Source of the DNA: Chlorobiota bacterium
Lineage (GTDB): Bacteria > Bacteroidota > Bacteroidia > Flavobacteriales > Flavobacteriaceae
Length of the DNA stretch: 6,996 nucleotides
Assembly (NCBI GenBank): GCA_013151975.1
Contig: JAADHG010000274.1
Location: 1-6,996 of the forward strand
Direction of reading: 5' to 3'
Shown here: positions 6,628-6,996 of the stretch, in pieces
Position numbering within the stretch: position 1 is the first letter of the stretch
Layout: every line of letters starts with the position of its first letter
The notes under the pieces: generated by a model
What the model saw: the letters and a program-made list of their open reading frames with translations, nothing else
Database searches by the model: none
What the model was told of the DNA's origin: nothing
Program-made: the position numbers and the translations under genes

Positions 6628-6650
6628 ATACAAAAGCAATACAAAAGCAA
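6628..6650 (+). repeat. 11-bp tandem duplication disrupting pyk
   Basis: ATACAAAAGCA occurs twice head to tail (6628-6638 and 6639-6649), and the next base continues the period. Eleven is not a multiple of three, so the second copy shifts the pyk frame. With one copy removed, the sequence reads LIQKQLVLRAKRARIPVIIATQ, the normal pyruvate kinase run. Confidence 0.97.
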
Positions 6651-6996
6651 CTGGTGTTAAGAGCTAAACGTGCTAGAATTCCAGTAATTATTGCAACACA
6701 AATGATGGAAACCATGATAAATAGCCTTACACCAACACGTGCTGAGGTTAATGATGTTGCAAACTCTGTTATGGATGGTGCTGATGCTGTAATGCTGTCT
6801 GGAGAAACTTCGGTAGGAAGTTATCCCGTACAGGTCATAATACAAATGGCAAATATTATAAAAAGTGTAGAAGACTCACCTCTTATAACAGTGCCACAAA
6901 CACCACCTCATATTAGAACCAATCGTTACATTACAAAATCTATTTGTTATCATGCAGCGCATATGGCAAATGAAATTAATGCCAAAGCCATTTCAA
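6651..6996 (+). pseudogene. pyk: C-terminal reading frame of the split pyruvate kinase (partial)
   Basis: From CTG at 6651 an open frame of 115 codons runs to the window edge. It encodes LVLRAKRARIPVIIATQMME, then LTPTRAEVNDVANSVMDG, GADAVMLSGETSVGSYP and the beginning of the C domain. These are the canonical pyruvate kinase blocks that should follow the first part. No stop occurs in this frame, so the only lesion seen is the repeat. A GTG at 6654 overlaps the upstream TAA (6658-6660) and could in principle allow reinitiation, but there is no evidence for it. Confidence 0.88.

Larger units (their letters stand above)
5845..6996 (+). pseudogene. pyk: Pyruvate kinase gene, frameshifted by an 11-bp duplication and cut by the right edge
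   Basis: Pyruvate kinase makes pyruvate and ATP from PEP and ADP. The first reading part (5845-6660) encodes 271 residues with normal motifs: Arg36, Asn38 and Ser40 in FRINFSHAN, Asp70 in GDLQGPK, a B domain at about 75-172, Lys223 and Glu225 in IIAKIEKPEAV, and Asp249 in MVARGDLGVEIPAEEVPLIQK. It then turns into a non-family tail QYKSNWC and stops. The family norm is about 475 residues. The missing part continues in the -1 frame from 6651, so one gene has been split by the tandem repeat at 6628-6650. The 271-residue product lacks the rest of the A domain, including the substrate-binding Thr of IIATQMMET, and all of the C domain, so it should be inactive. Starting as TAATG on the upstream stop, it is probably co-translated with the IPExxxVDY gene. 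Sequencing error is possible. Confidence 0.9.

Noticed and set aside
6628..6660. Programmed -1 ribosomal frameshift in pyk
   Set aside because: A -1 shift would be needed, but no X_XXY_YYZ slippery heptamer occurs in frame here, and pyruvate kinase is not known to use one; the exact tandem repeat explains the shift more simply.
6657..6845. Minus-strand open frame of 62 codons at the pyk break
   Set aside because: Lies antisense to the C-terminal pyruvate kinase frame, which is strongly conserved in sequence.

Overview
The window looks like chromosomal housekeeping DNA from a low-GC member of the Bacteroidota, most likely a Flavobacteriaceae species. This rests on the AT-rich sequence, the lack of Shine-Dalgarno motifs before the genes, promoter elements of the TAnnTTTG type, a Bacteroidota-type long PurF start, an RNase H with a viroplasmin-like N-terminal domain, and an IPExxxVDY-family gene between rnc and pyk. 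The genus cannot be fixed from the sequence alone. I see no phage, IS element, CRISPR array, tRNA or rRNA.

Left half (1-2826), all on the minus strand. Reading in the direction of transcription, purN comes first (GAR formyltransferase). Its TTG-N18-TATATTTG promoter abuts the start codon. It overlaps an RNase HI gene of the Bacillus halodurans type by 8 nt. A gap of 80 bp with a -7-like box follows, then an orphan PfkB/ribokinase-family kinase. A strong intrinsic-terminator hairpin comes next, only about 15 nt before the start of an amidophosphoribosyltransferase (purF-like) gene that runs off the left edge. Two purine-synthesis steps, a probable sugar or nucleoside kinase and an RNA:DNA-hybrid nuclease are therefore grouped here.

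Centre (2827-3008): a 182-bp divergent promoter region.

Right half (3009-6996), all on the plus strand. acpP and fabF (type II fatty-acid synthesis) are followed after 7 nt by rnc (RNase III). The apparent fabF terminator lies inside the first 19 codons of rnc, which suggests attenuation of rnc. After 109 bp comes an IPExxxVDY-family protein, whose stop codon overlaps the ATG of pyk (pyruvate kinase) by one base.

The main anomaly is in pyk. A perfect 11-bp tandem duplication (6628-6650) shifts the frame and ends the protein at 271 codons. The rest of a normal pyruvate kinase continues in the -1 frame to the window edge with no stop. Removing one repeat unit restores the consensus protein exactly. 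It is therefore either a recent, potentially reversible mutation in a central glycolytic gene or an error in the sequence. I did not find a wholly new multi-gene system. The points of interest are regulatory (the rnc-embedded terminator, a predicted leaderless purN mRNA, the terminator before purF) and mutational (pyk).
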